64,000 bases of DNA from Aristolochia californica (taxonomy: Eukaryota > Streptophyta > Magnoliopsida > Piperales > Aristolochiaceae). Where the stretch lies: positions 21,523,013-21,587,012 of the forward strand of contig JARWKL010000007.1 of the NCBI GenBank assembly GCA_029961685.1, given 5' to 3'. Below are positions 38,278 to 51,009 of this stretch, piece by piece (the stretch's first letter is position 1; each line of letters begins with the position of its first letter). The position numbers and the translations under genes were made by a program. Below the pieces are notes generated by a model that saw only the letters and a list, made by a program, of their open reading frames with translations, did not search any database and had not been told where the DNA came from.

Positions 38278-40283
38278 CCATAAGTCATTTCTTACAAAAA
38301 TATAGCCCGTTATGCATAACAAATCACTTTACAATCACCTATGATTGTTAGCTCAACTTTTTGAATATGGGCAAAATAATGGCTTCTTTCACTCGGGCAA
38401 ATATCCCACCGCACGTTCACTTGAGAATTCAATGAGCGTTTGTTATTCTTCTTAAAAGCTTTGGATCCATAGGTCATTTGAATCTTTAACATGTTTCTGG
38501 CATGCATATCCATTTTTAGAACATGTGTAGAAAAAATCACCATCATGTAAAATTCCAAGATATTAGTTTTGGACTAGTGGAATTTCCCAAACTTTGATAA
38601 CAAAACTTTTGTGTTCATTTGTGGTTTGTGAATAAATTTTATTCATTTAATTTTTTTATTGTTTTAAACTTTTTCCGTACATCAACTATGAAATTTTCAT
38701 TTTGCTGTGATCTATTCGCCTTTTTTGTTTATGGGATGAAGGACAGCAAAAAACTCGAAGTTTTGATTTAAGAAAAATGTGTACATCTAAAACGGAAATG
38801 CACAATACACATATGTAGAGAGAGATAATTCCAAAGAGTGTCTGTAATTTTTAGGGATTGTAAGCACCTTTTCGTTTTTATAACTCAGGTTTTGCAATCG
38901 TCCGGAAAAATGGGTTGCGTAGGATTTTTAAGTGAGTGTTGAATTGCAATCCTTAAGTCATTTCATAAAAAAATATGGCCCGTTACGCATGATAAATCAC
39001 ATTACAATCATCTATAATTAATTATGTCAGCTTTCTGCAAATGGGCAAAATAATGGCATGTTTGACTCGGGTAAATCTCCCACCGCAAGTTCACTTGAGA
39101 ATTTAATGAAAGTTTGTTATTCTCTTTAAAAGCTTTGCATCCATAGCTCATTTGCATCTTTAACATGTTTCAAACATGCATATCCATTTTTCAAACATGT
39201 GTGGATGAAATCTCTTTCTTGCAAAATTCCAAGCTATTAGGTTTAAACTAGTGGAATTTCCCAAAATTGGATAACAAAAATTTTGTGTTCATTTGTGTTG
39301 GGTGAATAAATTTTCTTCACTTATATTTTTTATTGTTTTAAATTTTTTCCATACATCAACTTTAAAATTTTCATTTTGTTGTAAGCTTTTTGCTTTGTTT
39401 GTTTTCGGGATGAAGGGAGAGCGAAAAGTCAAAGTTTTGATTTAAGAAAAAATTGTACATCTAAAATGGAAAAGCACAACGCACAATTGTAGGGAGAGAT
39501 AATTCCAAAGAGTGTTTGTAATTTTTAGGGATTGTAAGCTCTTTTTAGTTTTCATATCTCAGGTTTTGCAATCGTCGGGAAAAATTGGTGGTAGAGGATT
39601 TTTAATTGAGTGTTGAATTGCAATCCATAAGTAATTTCATACAAAATTATAGCCCTCACTTTACAATCATCTATGATTGCTAGATCAAATTTTTGAAAAA
39701 GGGCAAAATAATGACTTGTTAGACTCAGGTAAATATCCCACCGCGCGTTCACTTGAGAATTTAATGAGCGTTTGTTCTGCTCTTTAAAAGCTTTGGATCC
39801 ATAGGTCATTTGAATCTTTAACATGTTTCCAGCATGCATATCCATTTTTAAAACATGTGTAGAAAAAATCTCCTTCGTGTAAAATTCCAAGCTTAATAGG
39901 GTTGGACTATTGGAATTTCCCAAACTTGGATAACAAAACTTTTGTGTTCATTTGTGGTGTGTGAATAGATATTTTTTATTTACATTGGATATTATTTTAA
40001 ATATTTTCCACACATCAACTATAAAAATTTTATTTAGTTGTGATCCTTTTTGCCTTTTTTTTACGGGATGAAGGGGGAGCGAAAACTCAAAGTTCTGATT
40101 TAAGAAAAAAGTGTACATCTAAAATGGAAACCCACAATGCACAAATGTAGAGAGAGATATTTCCAAAGAGTGTCTGTATGTTTTAGGGATCGTATGCACT
40201 TTTTTCGTTTTTATATCTATGGTTTTGCAATCGTCGGGAAATGGGGGAGGCGGGCGATTTTTAACTGAGTGTTGACTTCAAAT
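38278..40283. repeat. A-B-C trimer with a 15-bp deletion in C (2,006 bp)
   Basis: A is 38278-38950, B is 38951-39624 and C is 39625-40283 (659 bp). The C head reads AAAATTATAGCCCTCACTTT near 39643, lacking 15 bp that normally contain GTTACGCATGATAAA. The C part at 34707 has exactly the same change. Confidence 0.9.
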
Positions 40284-42306
40284 CCATAAGTCATTTCTTA
40301 CAAAAATATAACCCGTTACGCATAACAAATAACTTTACAATCATGTATGATTGTTAGCTCAACTTTTTGAATATAGGCAAAATAATGGCTTGTTTGACTC
40401 GAGCAAATATCCCACCGCACGTTGACTTGAGAATTTAATGAGCGTTTGTTATTCTCTTTAAAATCCTTGGATCCATAGGTCATTTGAATCTTTAAGATGT
40501 TTTTGGCATGCATATCTATTCTTAAAATATGTGTAGAAAAAATCCCCTTCATGTAAAATTCCAAGATATTAGTTTTGGACTAGTGGAATTTCCCAAACTT
40601 GGATAACAAAACTTTTGTGTTCATTTGTGGTGTGTGAATAAATTTTCTTCATTTACTTTTTTTATTGTTTTGAACTTTTTCCGTACATCAACTATGAAAT
40701 TTTCATTTTGCTGTGATTTATTTGCCTTTTTTGTTTACGGGATGAAGGGAGAGCGAAAAACTCGAAGTTTTGATTTAAGAAAAATGTGTACATCTAAAAC
40801 GGAAATGCACAATGCACATATGTAGAGAGAGATAATTCCAAAGAGTGTCTGTAATTTTTAGGGATTGTAAGCACCTTTTTGTTTTTATATCTCAGGTTTT
40901 GCAATCGTCGGGAAAAATGGGTTGTAGAGGATTTATAACTGAGTGTTGAATTGCAATCCATAAGTCATTTCATACAAAAATATAGCCCGTTACGCATCAT
41001 AAATCACATTACAATCATCTATGATTAATTATGTCAGCTTTTTTGCAAATGGGAAAAATATGGCATGTTTGACTCGGGCAAATATCCCACCGCAAGTTCA
41101 CTTGAGAATTTAATGAGTGTTTGTTATTCTCTTTAAAAGCTTTGCATCCATAGCTCATTTGAATATTTAACACGTTTCAAACATGCATATCCATTTTTAA
41201 AACATGTGTGGACGAAATCTCTTTCTTGCAAAATTCCAAGCTATTAGGGTTAAACTAGTGGAATTTCGCAAAATTGGATAACCAAACTTTTGTGTTCATA
41301 TGTGTTTGGTGAATAAAGTTTCTTTATTTATATTTGTTATTATTTTAAATTTTTTCCATACATCAACTATAAAATTTTCATTTTGTTGTAAGCTTTTTGC
41401 CTTGTTTGTTTTCGGGATGAAGGGAGAGCGAAACGTCAAAGTTTTGATTTAAGAAAAAAGTGTACATCTAAAATGGAAAAGCACAATGCACAATTGTAGG
41501 GAGAGATAATTCCAAAGAGTGTCTGTAATTTTTAGGGATTGTAAGCTCTTTTTAGTTTTTACATCTCAGGTTTTGCAATCGTCGGGAAAAATTGGTGGCA
41601 GAGGATTTTTAACTGATTGTTGAATTGCAATCCATAAGTCATTTCATACCAAAATATAGTCCGTTACGCATGATAAATCAGTTTACAATCATCTATGATT
41701 GTTAGATCAAAATTTTTAAAATGGGCAAAATAATGACTTGTTAGACTCAGGTAAATATACCACCGCACGTTCACTTGAGAATTTAATGAGCGTTTGTTAT
41801 TCTCTTTATAAGCTTTCGATCCAAAGGTCAATTGAATCTTTAACATGTTTCAAACATGCATATCCATTTTTAAAACATGTGTGGAAAAAATCTCCTTCAT
41901 GTAAAATTCCAAGCTTAATACGGTTGGACAAATGGAATTTCCCTAACTTGGATAACAAAACTTTTGTGTTCATTTGTGGTGTGTGAATAGATATTTTTTA
42001 TTTACATTAGTTATTATTTTAAATATTTTCCACACATCAACTATAAAAATTTTATTTTGTTGTGATCCTTTTTTCCTTTTTTGTTTACGGGATGAAGGGG
42101 GAGGGAAAACTCAAAGTTCTGATTTAAGAAAAAAGTGTACATCTAAAATGGAAATGCACAATGCACAAATGTAGAGAGAGATATTTCAAGAGAGTTTCTA
42201 TATGTTTTAGGGATCGTATGCACTCTTTAGTTTTTATATCTAAGGTTTTGCAATCATCAAAAAACGGGGGAGGCGGGCGATTTTTACCTGAGTGTTGACT
42301 TCAAAT
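40284..42306. repeat. Regular A-B-C trimer (2,023 bp)
   Basis: A is 40284-40957, B is 40958-41631 and C is 41632-42306. B and C share private variants with the B-C pair at 43655-44940: GGATAACCAAAC, TTTTTACATCTCAGG, GATCCTTTTTTCC and TTTTTACCTGAGTG. This marks the first copy of the four-monomer period. Confidence 0.9.
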
Positions 42307-42980
42307 CCATAAGTCATTTCTTACAAAAATATAGCCTGTTACGCATGACAAATCGCTTTACAATCATCTTTGATTGTTAGCTCAACTTTTTGAATATGGG
42401 CAAAATAATGGCTTGTTTGATTCGGGCAAATATCCCACCACACGTTCACTTGAGAATTTAATGAGCGTTTGTTATTCTCTTTAAAAGCTTTGCATCCATA
42501 GCTCATTTGCATCTTTAACATGTTTCAAACATGCATATCCATTTTAAAAACATGTGTGGACGAAATCTCTTTCTTCCAAAATTTCAAGCTATTAGGGTTA
42601 AACTAGTAGAATTTCCCAAAATTGGATAACAAAACTTTTGTGTTCATTTGTTGTGTGTGAATAGATATTTTTTATTTACATTGTTTAATATTTTAAATAT
42701 TTACACACATAAACTATAAAATTTTTATTTTGTTGTGATCCTTTGTGCCTTTTTTTTTTACAGGATGAAGGGGGAGCGAAAACTCAAAGTTCTGATTTAA
42801 GAAAAAAGTGTACATCTAAAATGGAAATGCACAATGCACAAATGTAGAGAGAGATATTTCCAAAGAGTGTCTTTATGTTTTAGGGATTGTATGCACTTTT
42901 TTCGTTTTTATATCTAAGGATTTGCAATCGTCGGGAAATGGGGGAGGCCGGCGATTTTTAACTGAGTGTTCACTTCAAAT
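42307..42980. repeat. Three-class mosaic monomer A-B-C (674 bp)
   Basis: The head is A-type (GCTCAACTTTTTGAATATG near 42379), the middle from GCTTTGCATCCATAGCTC near 42487 to AAATTGGATAAC near 42619 is B-type, and the rest from TGTGTGTGAATAGATATT near 42651 is C-type. All joins keep the monomer frame. Its first join and the variant TAGTAGAATTTCCC match the mosaic at 44941. Confidence 0.88.
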
Positions 42981-44940
42981 CCATAAGTCATTTCTTACAA
43001 AAATATAGCCCGTTACGCATGACAAATAACTTTACAATCATGTATGATTGTTAGCTCAACTTTTTGAATACGGGCAATATAATGGCTTGTTTGACTCGCG
43101 CAAATATCCCACCGCACGTTGACTTGAGAATTTAATGAGCGTTTGTTATTCTCTTTAAAATCTTTGGATCCATAGGTCATTTGAATCTTTAACATGTTTC
43201 TGGCATGCATATCCATTTTTAAAATATGTGTAGAAAAAATCCCCTTCATGTAAAATTCCAAGATATTAGTTTTGGACTAGTGGAATTTCCCAAACTTGGA
43301 TAACAAAACTTTTGTGTTAATTTGTGGTGTGTGAATAAATTTTCTTCATTTAATTTTTTTATTGTTTGGAACTTTTTCCATACATCAACTATGAAATTTT
43401 CATTTTGTTGTGATCTATTTGCCTCTTTTGTTTACGGGATGAAGGGAGAGTGAAAAACTCGAAGTTTTGATTTAAGAAAAATGTGTACATCTAAAACGGA
43501 AATGCACAATTCACATATGTAGAGAGAGATAATTCCAAAGAGTGTCTGTAATTTTTAGGGATTGTAAGCACCTTTTCGTTTTTATATATCAGGTTTTGCA
43601 ATCGTCGGGAAAAATAGGTTGCAGAGGATTTTTAACTGAGTGTTGAATTGAAATCCATAAGTCATTTCATACAAAAATATAGCCCGTTAGGCATCATAAA
43701 TCACATTACAATCATCTATGATTAATTATGTCAGCTTTTTTGCAAATGGGCAAAATTATGGCATGTTTGACTTGGGCAAATATCCCACCGCAAGTTCACT
43801 TGAGAATTTAATGAGCGTTTGTTATTCTCTTTAAAAGCTTTGCATCCATAGCTCATTTGCATCTTTAACATGTTTCAAACATGCATATTCATTTTTAAAA
43901 CATGTGTGGACGAAATCTCTTTCTTGCAAAATTCCAAGCTATTAGGGTTAAACTAGTGGAATTTCCCAAAATTGGATAACCAAACTTTTGTGTTCATTTG
44001 TGTTGGGTGAATAAATTTTCTTTATTTATATTTGTTATTTTTTTAAATTTTTTCCATACATCAACTATAAAATTTTCATTTTGTTGTAAGCTTTTTGCCT
44101 TGTTTGTTTTCGGGATGAAGGGAGAGAGAAAAGTCAAAGTTTTGATTTAAGAAAAAAGTGTACATCTAAAATGGAAAAGCACAATGCACAATTGTAGGGA
44201 GAGATAATTCCAAAGAGTGTCTGTAGTTTTTAGGGATTGTAAGCTCTTTTTAGTTTTTACATCTCAGGTTTTGCAATCGTCGGTAAAAATTGGTGGCAGA
44301 GGATTTTTAACTGAGTGTTGAATTGCAAGCCATAAGTCATTTCAAATTTTTTAAAATGGGCAAAATAATGACTTGTTAGACTCGGGTAAATATCCCACCG
44401 CAGTTCACTTGAGAATTTAAGGACCGTTTGTTATTCTCTTTAAAAGTTTTGGATCCATAGGTCATTTGAATCTTTAACATGTTTCAAGCACGCATATTCA
44501 TTTTTAAAACATGTGTAGAAAAAATCTCCTTCATAGAAAATTCCAAGCTTAATAGGGTTGGACTAATGAAATTTCAAAAACTTGGATAACAAAACTTTTG
44601 TGTTCATTTGTGGTGTGTGAATAGATATTTTTTATTTACATTAGTTATTATTTTAAATATTTTCTACACATCAACTATAAAATTTTTATTTTGTTGTGAT
44701 CCTTTTTTCCTTTTTTGTTTACGGGATGAAGGGGGAGCGAAAACTCAAAGTTCTGATTTAAGAACAAAGTGTACATCTAAAATGGAAGTGCACAATGCAC
44801 AAATGTAGAGAGAGATATTTCCAAAGAGTGTCTATATGTTTTAGGGATCGTATGCACTCTTTCGTTTTTATATCTAAGGTTTTGCAATCATCGGGAAACG
44901 GGGGAGGTGGGCGATTTTTACCTGAGTGTTGACTTCAAAT
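42981..44940. repeat. A-B-C trimer with a ~62-bp deletion in C (1,960 bp)
   Basis: A is 42981-43654, B is 43655-44329 and C is 44330-44940 (611 bp). In C the text runs from CATTTCA straight to AATTTTTTAAAATGGG near 44346, removing about 62 bp including the conserved dyad and the start of the head. TCA occurs at both ends of the lost part. Confidence 0.9.
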
Positions 44941-45613
44941 CCATAAGTCATTTCTTAACCAAATATAGCCCGTTACGCATGACAAATCACTTTACAATCA
45001 TCTATGATTGTTAGCTCAACTTTTTGAATATGGGCAAAATAATGGCTTGTTTGACTCGGGCAAATATCCCAGCACACGTTCACTTGAGAATTTAATGAGC
45101 ATTTGTTATTCTCTTTAAAAGCTTTGCATCCATAGCTCATTTGCATCTTTAACATGTTTCAAACATGCATATCCATTTTTAAAACATGCGTGGACGAAAT
45201 CTCTTTCTTGCAAAATTTCAACCTATTAGGGTTAAACTAGTAGAATTTCCCAAAATTGGATAACAAAACTTTTCTGTTCATTTGTGTTGGGTGAATAAAT
45301 TTTCTTTATTTATATTTGTTATTTTTTTAAATTTTTTCCATACTTCAACTATAAAATTTTCATTTTTATGTAAGCTTTTTGCCATGTTTGATTTCGGGAT
45401 GAAGGGAGAGCGAATAATCAAAGTTTTTATTTAAGAAAAAAGTGTACATCTAAAATGGAAAAGCACAATTCAAAATTGTAGGGAGAGATATTTCCAAAGA
45501 GTGTCTGGATGTTTTTGGGATCGTATGCACTCTTTTGTTTTTTTATCTAAGGTTTTGCAATCCTCGGGAAACGGGGGAGGCAGGCAATTTTTAACTGAGT
45601 GTTAACTTCAAAT
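44941..45613. repeat. Three-class mosaic monomer A-B-C (673 bp)
   Basis: The A-type head switches to B at about the same point as in the unit at 42307. The B body continues much further, through GTTGGGTGAATAAATTTT near 45286 and AAAGCACAATTC near 45461, and changes to C only near 45485 (ATATTTCCAAAGAGTG, GGGATCGTATGCAC). The two mosaics therefore share one join and differ in the other. Confidence 0.87.
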
Positions 45614-47636
45614 CCATAAGTCATTTCTTACAAAAATTTAGCCCGTTACGCATGACAAATCACTTTACAATCATTTATGATTGTTAGCTCAACTTTCAGA
45701 ATATGGGCAAAATAATGGCTTGTTAGACTCGGGCAAATATCCCACCGCACGTTCACTTGAGAATTTAATGAGTGTTTGTTATTCTCTTTAAAAGCTTTGG
45801 ATCCATAGGTCATTTGAATCTTTAACATGTTTCTCGCATGCATATCCATTTTTAAAACTTGTGTAGAAAAAATCCCCTTCATGTAAAATTCCAAGATATT
45901 AGTTTTGGACTAGTGGAATTTCCAAAACTTGGATAACAAAACTTTTGTGTTCATTTGTGGTGTGTGAATAAATTTTCTTCATTTAATTTTTTTATTGTTT
46001 TAAACTTTTTCCGTACATCAACTATGAAATTTTCAATTTGCTGTGATCTATTTGCCTTTTTTGTTTACGGGATGAAGGGAGAGCGAAAAACTCGAAGTTT
46101 TGATTTAAGAAAAATGTGTACATCTAAAACGGAAATGCACAATGCACATATGTAGAGAGAGATAATTCCAAAGAGTGTCTGTAATTTTTAGGGATTGTAA
46201 GCGCCTTTTCGTTTTTATATATCAGGTTTTGCAATTGTCAGGAAAAATGGGTTGCGGAGGATTTTTAACTGAGTGTTGAATTGCAATCCATAAGTAATTT
46301 CATAGAAAAAAATAGCCCATTATGCATGATAAATCACATTACAATCATCTATGATTAATTATGTCAGCTTTTAGCAAATGGGCAAAATAATGTCATGTTT
46401 GACTCGAGTAAATATCCCACCGCAAGTTCGCTAGAGAATTTAATGAGCGTTTGTTATTCTCTTTAAAAGCTTTGCATCCATAGCTCATTTGCATCTTTAA
46501 CATGTTTCAAACATACATATCCATTTTTAAAACATGTGTGGACGAAATCTCTTTCTTGCAAAATTCCAAGCTATTAGGGTTAAACTAGTGGAATTTCCCA
46601 AAATTGGATAACAAAACTTTTGTATTCATTTCTGTTGGGTGAATAAATTTTATTTATTTATATTTGTTATTGTTTTAAATATTTTATATACATCAACTAT
46701 AAAATTTTCATTTTGTTGTAAGCTTTTTGCCTTGTTTGTTTTCGGGATGAAGGGAGAGCGAAAAGTCAAAGTTTTAATTTAAGAAAAAAGTGTTCATCTA
46801 AAATGGAAAAGCACAATGCACAATTGTAGGGAGAGATAATTCCAAAGAGTGTCTATAATTTTTAGGGATTGTAAGTTATTTTTAGTTTTTATATAGCAGG
46901 TTTTGCAATCGTCGGAAAAATTGGTTGCAGAAGATTTTTAACTGAGTGTTGAATTGCAATCCATAAATCATTTCATAATAAAATATAGCCCGTTCTGAAT
47001 GATAAATCACTTTACAATCATCTATGATTGTTAGATCAATTTTTTGAAAATGGGCAAAATAATGACATGTTAGACTCGGGTAAATATCCCACCGCACGTT
47101 CACTTGAGAATTTAATGAGCGTTTGTTATTCTCTTTAAAATCTTTGGATCCATAGGTCAATTGAATCTTTAACATGTTTCAAGCATGCATATCCATTTTT
47201 AAAACATGTGTAGAAAAAATCTCCTTCATGTAAAATTCCAAGCTTAATAGGGTTGTACTAATGGAATTTCCCATACTTGGATAACAAAACTTTTGTGTTC
47301 ATCTGTCGTGTGTGAATAGATATTTTTTATTTACATTAGTTATTATTTTAAATATTTTCCACTCATCAATTATAAAATTTTTATTTTTTTGTGATCTTTT
47401 TTAATTTTTTGTTTATGGGATGAAGGGGGGAGCGAAAACTCAAAGTTCTGATTTAAGAAAAAAGTGTACATCTAAAATAGAAGTGCACAATGCACAAATG
47501 TACTGAGAGATATTTCCAAAGAGTGTCTATATGTTTTAGGGATCGTATGCACTTTTTTTGTTTTTATATCTAAGGTTTTGCAATCGTCGGTAAATGGGGG
47601 AGGTGGGCGATTTTTAACTGTGTGTTGACTTCAAAT
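45614..47636. repeat. Regular A-B-C trimer (2,023 bp)
   Basis: A is 45614-46287, B is 46288-46960 and C is 46961-47636. From the end of B (TATATAGCAGG near 46891) to near 47590 it is almost identical to 50262-50963. The C tail GGTAAATGGGGGAGGTGGG is shared with the two C units that follow. Confidence 0.9.
46889..47590. repeat. Near-identical ~700-bp patch, copy 1 of 2
   Basis: From TATAGCAGG in the B tail to the C tail near AAGGTTTTGCAATCGTCGG this stretch matches 50262-50963, with only two or three differences that I can see (for example TCTGTCGTG against TCTATCGTG). It shares rare changes such as GGTTGTACTAATGG, CCCATACTTGG, CGTTCTGAATG and CATCAATTATAAAA. Flanking sequence does not show the same closeness. 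Confidence 0.88.
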
Positions 47637-48988
47637 CCATAAGTCATTTCATAATAAAATATAGCCTGTTACGCATGATAAATCACTTTACAATCATCTA
47701 TGATTGTTAGATCAAATTTTTGAAAATGGGCAAAATAATGACATGTTAGACACGGGTAAATATCCCACCGCATGTTCACTTGAGAATTTAATGAGCGTTG
47801 GTTATTCTCTTTAAAAGCTTTGGATCCATAGGTCATTTGATTCTTTAACATGTTTCAAGCATGCATATACATTTTTAAAACATGTGTAGAAAAAATCTCC
47901 TTCATGTAAAATTCCAAGCTTAATAGGGTTGGACTAATGGAATTTCCCAAACTTGGATAACAAAACTTTTGTGTTCATTTGTGGTGTGTGAATAGATAGT
48001 TTTTATTTACATTTGTTATTATTTTAAATATTTTTCACGCATCAACTATAAAATTTTTATTTTGTTGTGATCTTTCTTGCCTTTTTTGTTTACGGGATGA
48101 AGGGGGAGCGAAAACTCAAAGTTCTGATTTATAAAAAAAGTGTACATCTAAATTGGAAATGCACAATGCACAAATGTAGAGAGAGATATTTCCGAAGAGT
48201 GTCTGTATGTTTTAGGGATCGTATGCACTTTTTTCGTTTTTATATCAAAGGTGTTGCAATCCTCGGTAAATGGGGGAGGTGGGCGATTTTTAACTGTGTG
48301 TTGACTTCAAATCCATAAGTCATTTCATCATAAAATATAGCCTGTTACGCATGATAAATCACTTTACAATCATCTATGATTGTTAGATCAAATTTTTGAA
48401 AATGGGCAAAATAATGACATGTTAGACACGGGTAAATATCCCACCGCATGTTCACTTGAGAATTTAATGAGCGTTGGTTATTCTCTTTAAAAGCTTTGGA
48501 TCCATAGGTCATTTGATTCTTTAACATGTTTCAAGCATGCATATACATTTTTAAAACATGTGTAGAAAAAATCTCCTTCATGTAAAATTCCAAGCTTAAT
48601 AGGGTTGGACTAATGGAATTTCCCAAACTTGGATAACAAAACTTTTGTGTTCATTTGTGGTGTGTGAATAGATATTTTTTATTTACATTAGTTATTATTT
48701 TAAATATTTTTCACGCATCAACTATAAAATTTTTATTTTGTTGTGATCTTTCTTGCCTTTTTTGTTTACGGGATGAAGGGGGAGCGAAAACTCAAAGTTC
48801 TGATTTATAAAAAAAGTGTACATCTAAATTGGAAATGCATAATGCACAAATGTAGAGAGAGATATTTCCGAAGAGTGTCTGTATGTTTTAGGGATCGTAT
48901 GCACTTTTTTCGTTTTTATATCAAAGGTGTTGCAATCCTCGGTAAATGGGGGAGGTGGGCGATTTTTAACTGAGTGTTGACTTCAAAT
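47637..48988. repeat. Two near-identical class C monomers (676 + 676 bp)
   Basis: The units 47637-48312 and 48313-48988 differ at only about five positions that I can find, for example CATAATAAAAT against CATCATAAAAT, GATAGTTTTTATT against GATATTTTTTATT, CACAATGC against CATAATGC, and CTGTGTG against CTGAGTG. With the C unit just before them, this makes three C bodies in a row. The reverse frame from each head gives the same 60-residue reading, which reflects the duplication and not a gene. Confidence 0.93.
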
Positions 48989-51009
48989 CCATAAGTCATT
49001 GTTTACAAAAATATAGCCCGTTACGCATGAAAAATCACTTTACAATCATCTATGATTGTTAGCTCAACATTTTGAATATGGGCAAAATAATGGCTTGTTT
49101 GACTCGGCCAAATATCCCACCGTACGTTCACTTGAGAATTTAATGAGCTTTTGTTATTCTCTTTAAAAGCTTCAGATCCATATGTCATTTGAATCTTTAA
49201 CATGTTCTAGAATGCATATCCATTTTTAAAACATGTGTAGAAAAAATCTCCTTCATGTAAAATTCCAAGATATTAGTTTTGGACTAGTGGAATTTCCCAA
49301 ACTTGGATAACATAACTTTTGTGTTCATTTGTGGTGTGTGAATAAATTTTTTTCATTTACTTTTTTCATTGTTTACAACTTTTTCCATACATCAACTACG
49401 AAATTTTCATTTTGCTGTGATCTATTTGCCTTTTTTGTTTACGGGATGATGGGAGAGCCAAAAACTCGAAGTTTTGATTTAAGAAAAATGTGTACATTTA
49501 AAACGGAAATGCACAATGCACGTATGTAGAGAGAGATAATTCCAAAGAGTGTCTGTAATTTTTAGGGATTGTAAGCACCTTTTCATTTTTATATCTCTAG
49601 TTTTGCAATCGTCGGGAAAAATGGGTTGCGGAGGATTTTTAACTGAGTGTTGAATTGCAATCCATAAGTCATTTCTCCAAAAAAATAGCCCGTTACGCAT
49701 GATAAATCACATTACAATTATCCATGATTAATTATGTCAGCTTTTTTCAAATGGGCAAAATAATGGCATGTTTGACTCGGGTAAATATCCCACCGCAAGT
49801 TCACTTGAGAATTTAATGAGCGTTTGTTATTCTCTTTAAAAGCTTTGGATCCATAGCTCATTTTCATCTTTAACATGTTTCAAACATGCATATCCATTTT
49901 TAAAACATGTGTGGAGAAAATCTCTTTCTTGCAAAATTCCAAGCTATTAGGGTTAAACTAGTGGAATTTCCCAAAATTGGATAACAAAACTTTTGTGTTC
50001 ATTTGTATTGGGTGAATAAATTTTCTTTATTTATATTTGTTATTTTTTTAAATTTTTTACATACATCAACTATAAAATTTTCATTTTGTTGTAAGCTTTT
50101 TGCCTTGTTTGTTTTCGGGATGAAGGGAGAGCGAAAAGTCAAAGTTTTGATTTAAGAAAAAAGTGTACATCTAAAATGTAAAAGCACAATGCACAATTGT
50201 AAGGAGAGATAATTCCAAAGAGTGTCTGTAATTTTTAGGGATCGTAAGCTCTTTTTTGTTTTTATATAGCAGGTTTTGCAATCGTCGAAAAAATTGGTTG
50301 CAGAAGATTTTTAACTGAGTGTTGAATTGCAATCCATAAATCATTTCATAATAAAATATAGCCCGTTCTGAATGATAAATCACTTTACAATCATCTATGA
50401 TTGTTAGATCAATTTTTTGAAAATGGGCAAAATAATGACATGTTAGACTCGGGTAAATATCCCACCGCACGTTCACTTGAGAATTTAATGAGCGTTTGTT
50501 ATTCTCTTTAAAATCTTTGGATCCATAGGTCAATTGAATCTTTAACATGTTTCAAGCATGCATATCCATTTTTAAAACATGTGTAGAAAAAATCTCCTTC
50601 ATGTAAAATTCCAAGCTTAATAGGGTTGTACTAATGGAATTTCCCATACTTGGATAACAAAACTTTTGTGTTCATCTATCGTGTGTGAATAGATATTTTT
50701 TATTTACATTAGTTATTATTTTAAATATTTTCCACTCATCAATTATAAAATTTTTATTTTTTTGTGATCTTTTTTAATTTTTTGTTTATGGGATGAAGGG
50801 GGGAGCGAAAACTCAAAGTTCTGATTTAAGAAAAAAGTGTACATCTAAAATAGAAGTGCACAATGCACAAATGTACTGAGAGATATTTCCAAAGAGTGTC
50901 TATATGTTTTAGGGATCGTATGCACTTTTTTTGTTTTTATATCTAAGGTTTTGCAATCGTCGGGAAACGGGGGAGGCTGGTGATTTTTAACGGAGTGTTG
51001 ACTTCAAAT
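48989..51009. repeat. Regular A-B-C trimer (2,021 bp)
   Basis: A is 48989-49661, B is 49662-50333 and C is 50334-51009. The end of B and nearly all of C are a near-copy of 46889-47590. The rest of B is not specially close to the B at 46288, so the copied part has sharp ends. Confidence 0.9.
50262..50963. repeat. Near-identical ~700-bp patch, copy 2 of 2
   Basis: This is the partner of 46889-47590 at an offset of 3,373 bp, exactly five monomers. It lies at the same monomer position (B tail plus C body), so copy and target were aligned in register, as in gene conversion or double exchange. Its right end is at the C tail, where this copy has AAACGGGGGAGGCTGG and the other TAAATGGGGGAGGTGG. Confidence 0.88.

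Larger units (their letters stand above)
41000..46200. repeat. Two tandem copies of a four-monomer (B, C, mosaic, A) block
   Basis: The block from about 41.0 to 43.6 kb and the block from about 43.7 to 46.2 kb match at an offset of about 2,696 bp in B and 2,633-2,634 bp after the deletion of about 62 bp in the second C. Shared private variants are GGATAACCAAAC, TTTTTACATCTCAGG, GATCCTTTTTTCC, TTTTTACCTGAGTG and TAGTAGAATTTCCC, plus the A-head-to-B join. Confidence 0.83.

Noticed and set aside
39552..39923. 123-codon reverse open frame in a C unit
   Set aside because: It is an extended version of the frame seen in C heads, made longer by the local 15-bp deletion, which joins frames. It has no independent support as a gene.
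42040..42060. TATA-like CAACTATAAAAATTTT and AATAAA motifs in the monomers
   Set aside because: Such strings are expected often in DNA this rich in A and T, and there is no gene or transcript start to attach them to.
50171..50548. 125-codon reverse open frame, with a 97-codon near-copy at 46882-47175
   Set aside because: The similarity is explained by the near-identical DNA patch. The frame crosses a monomer boundary and is not kept in other B-C junctions.
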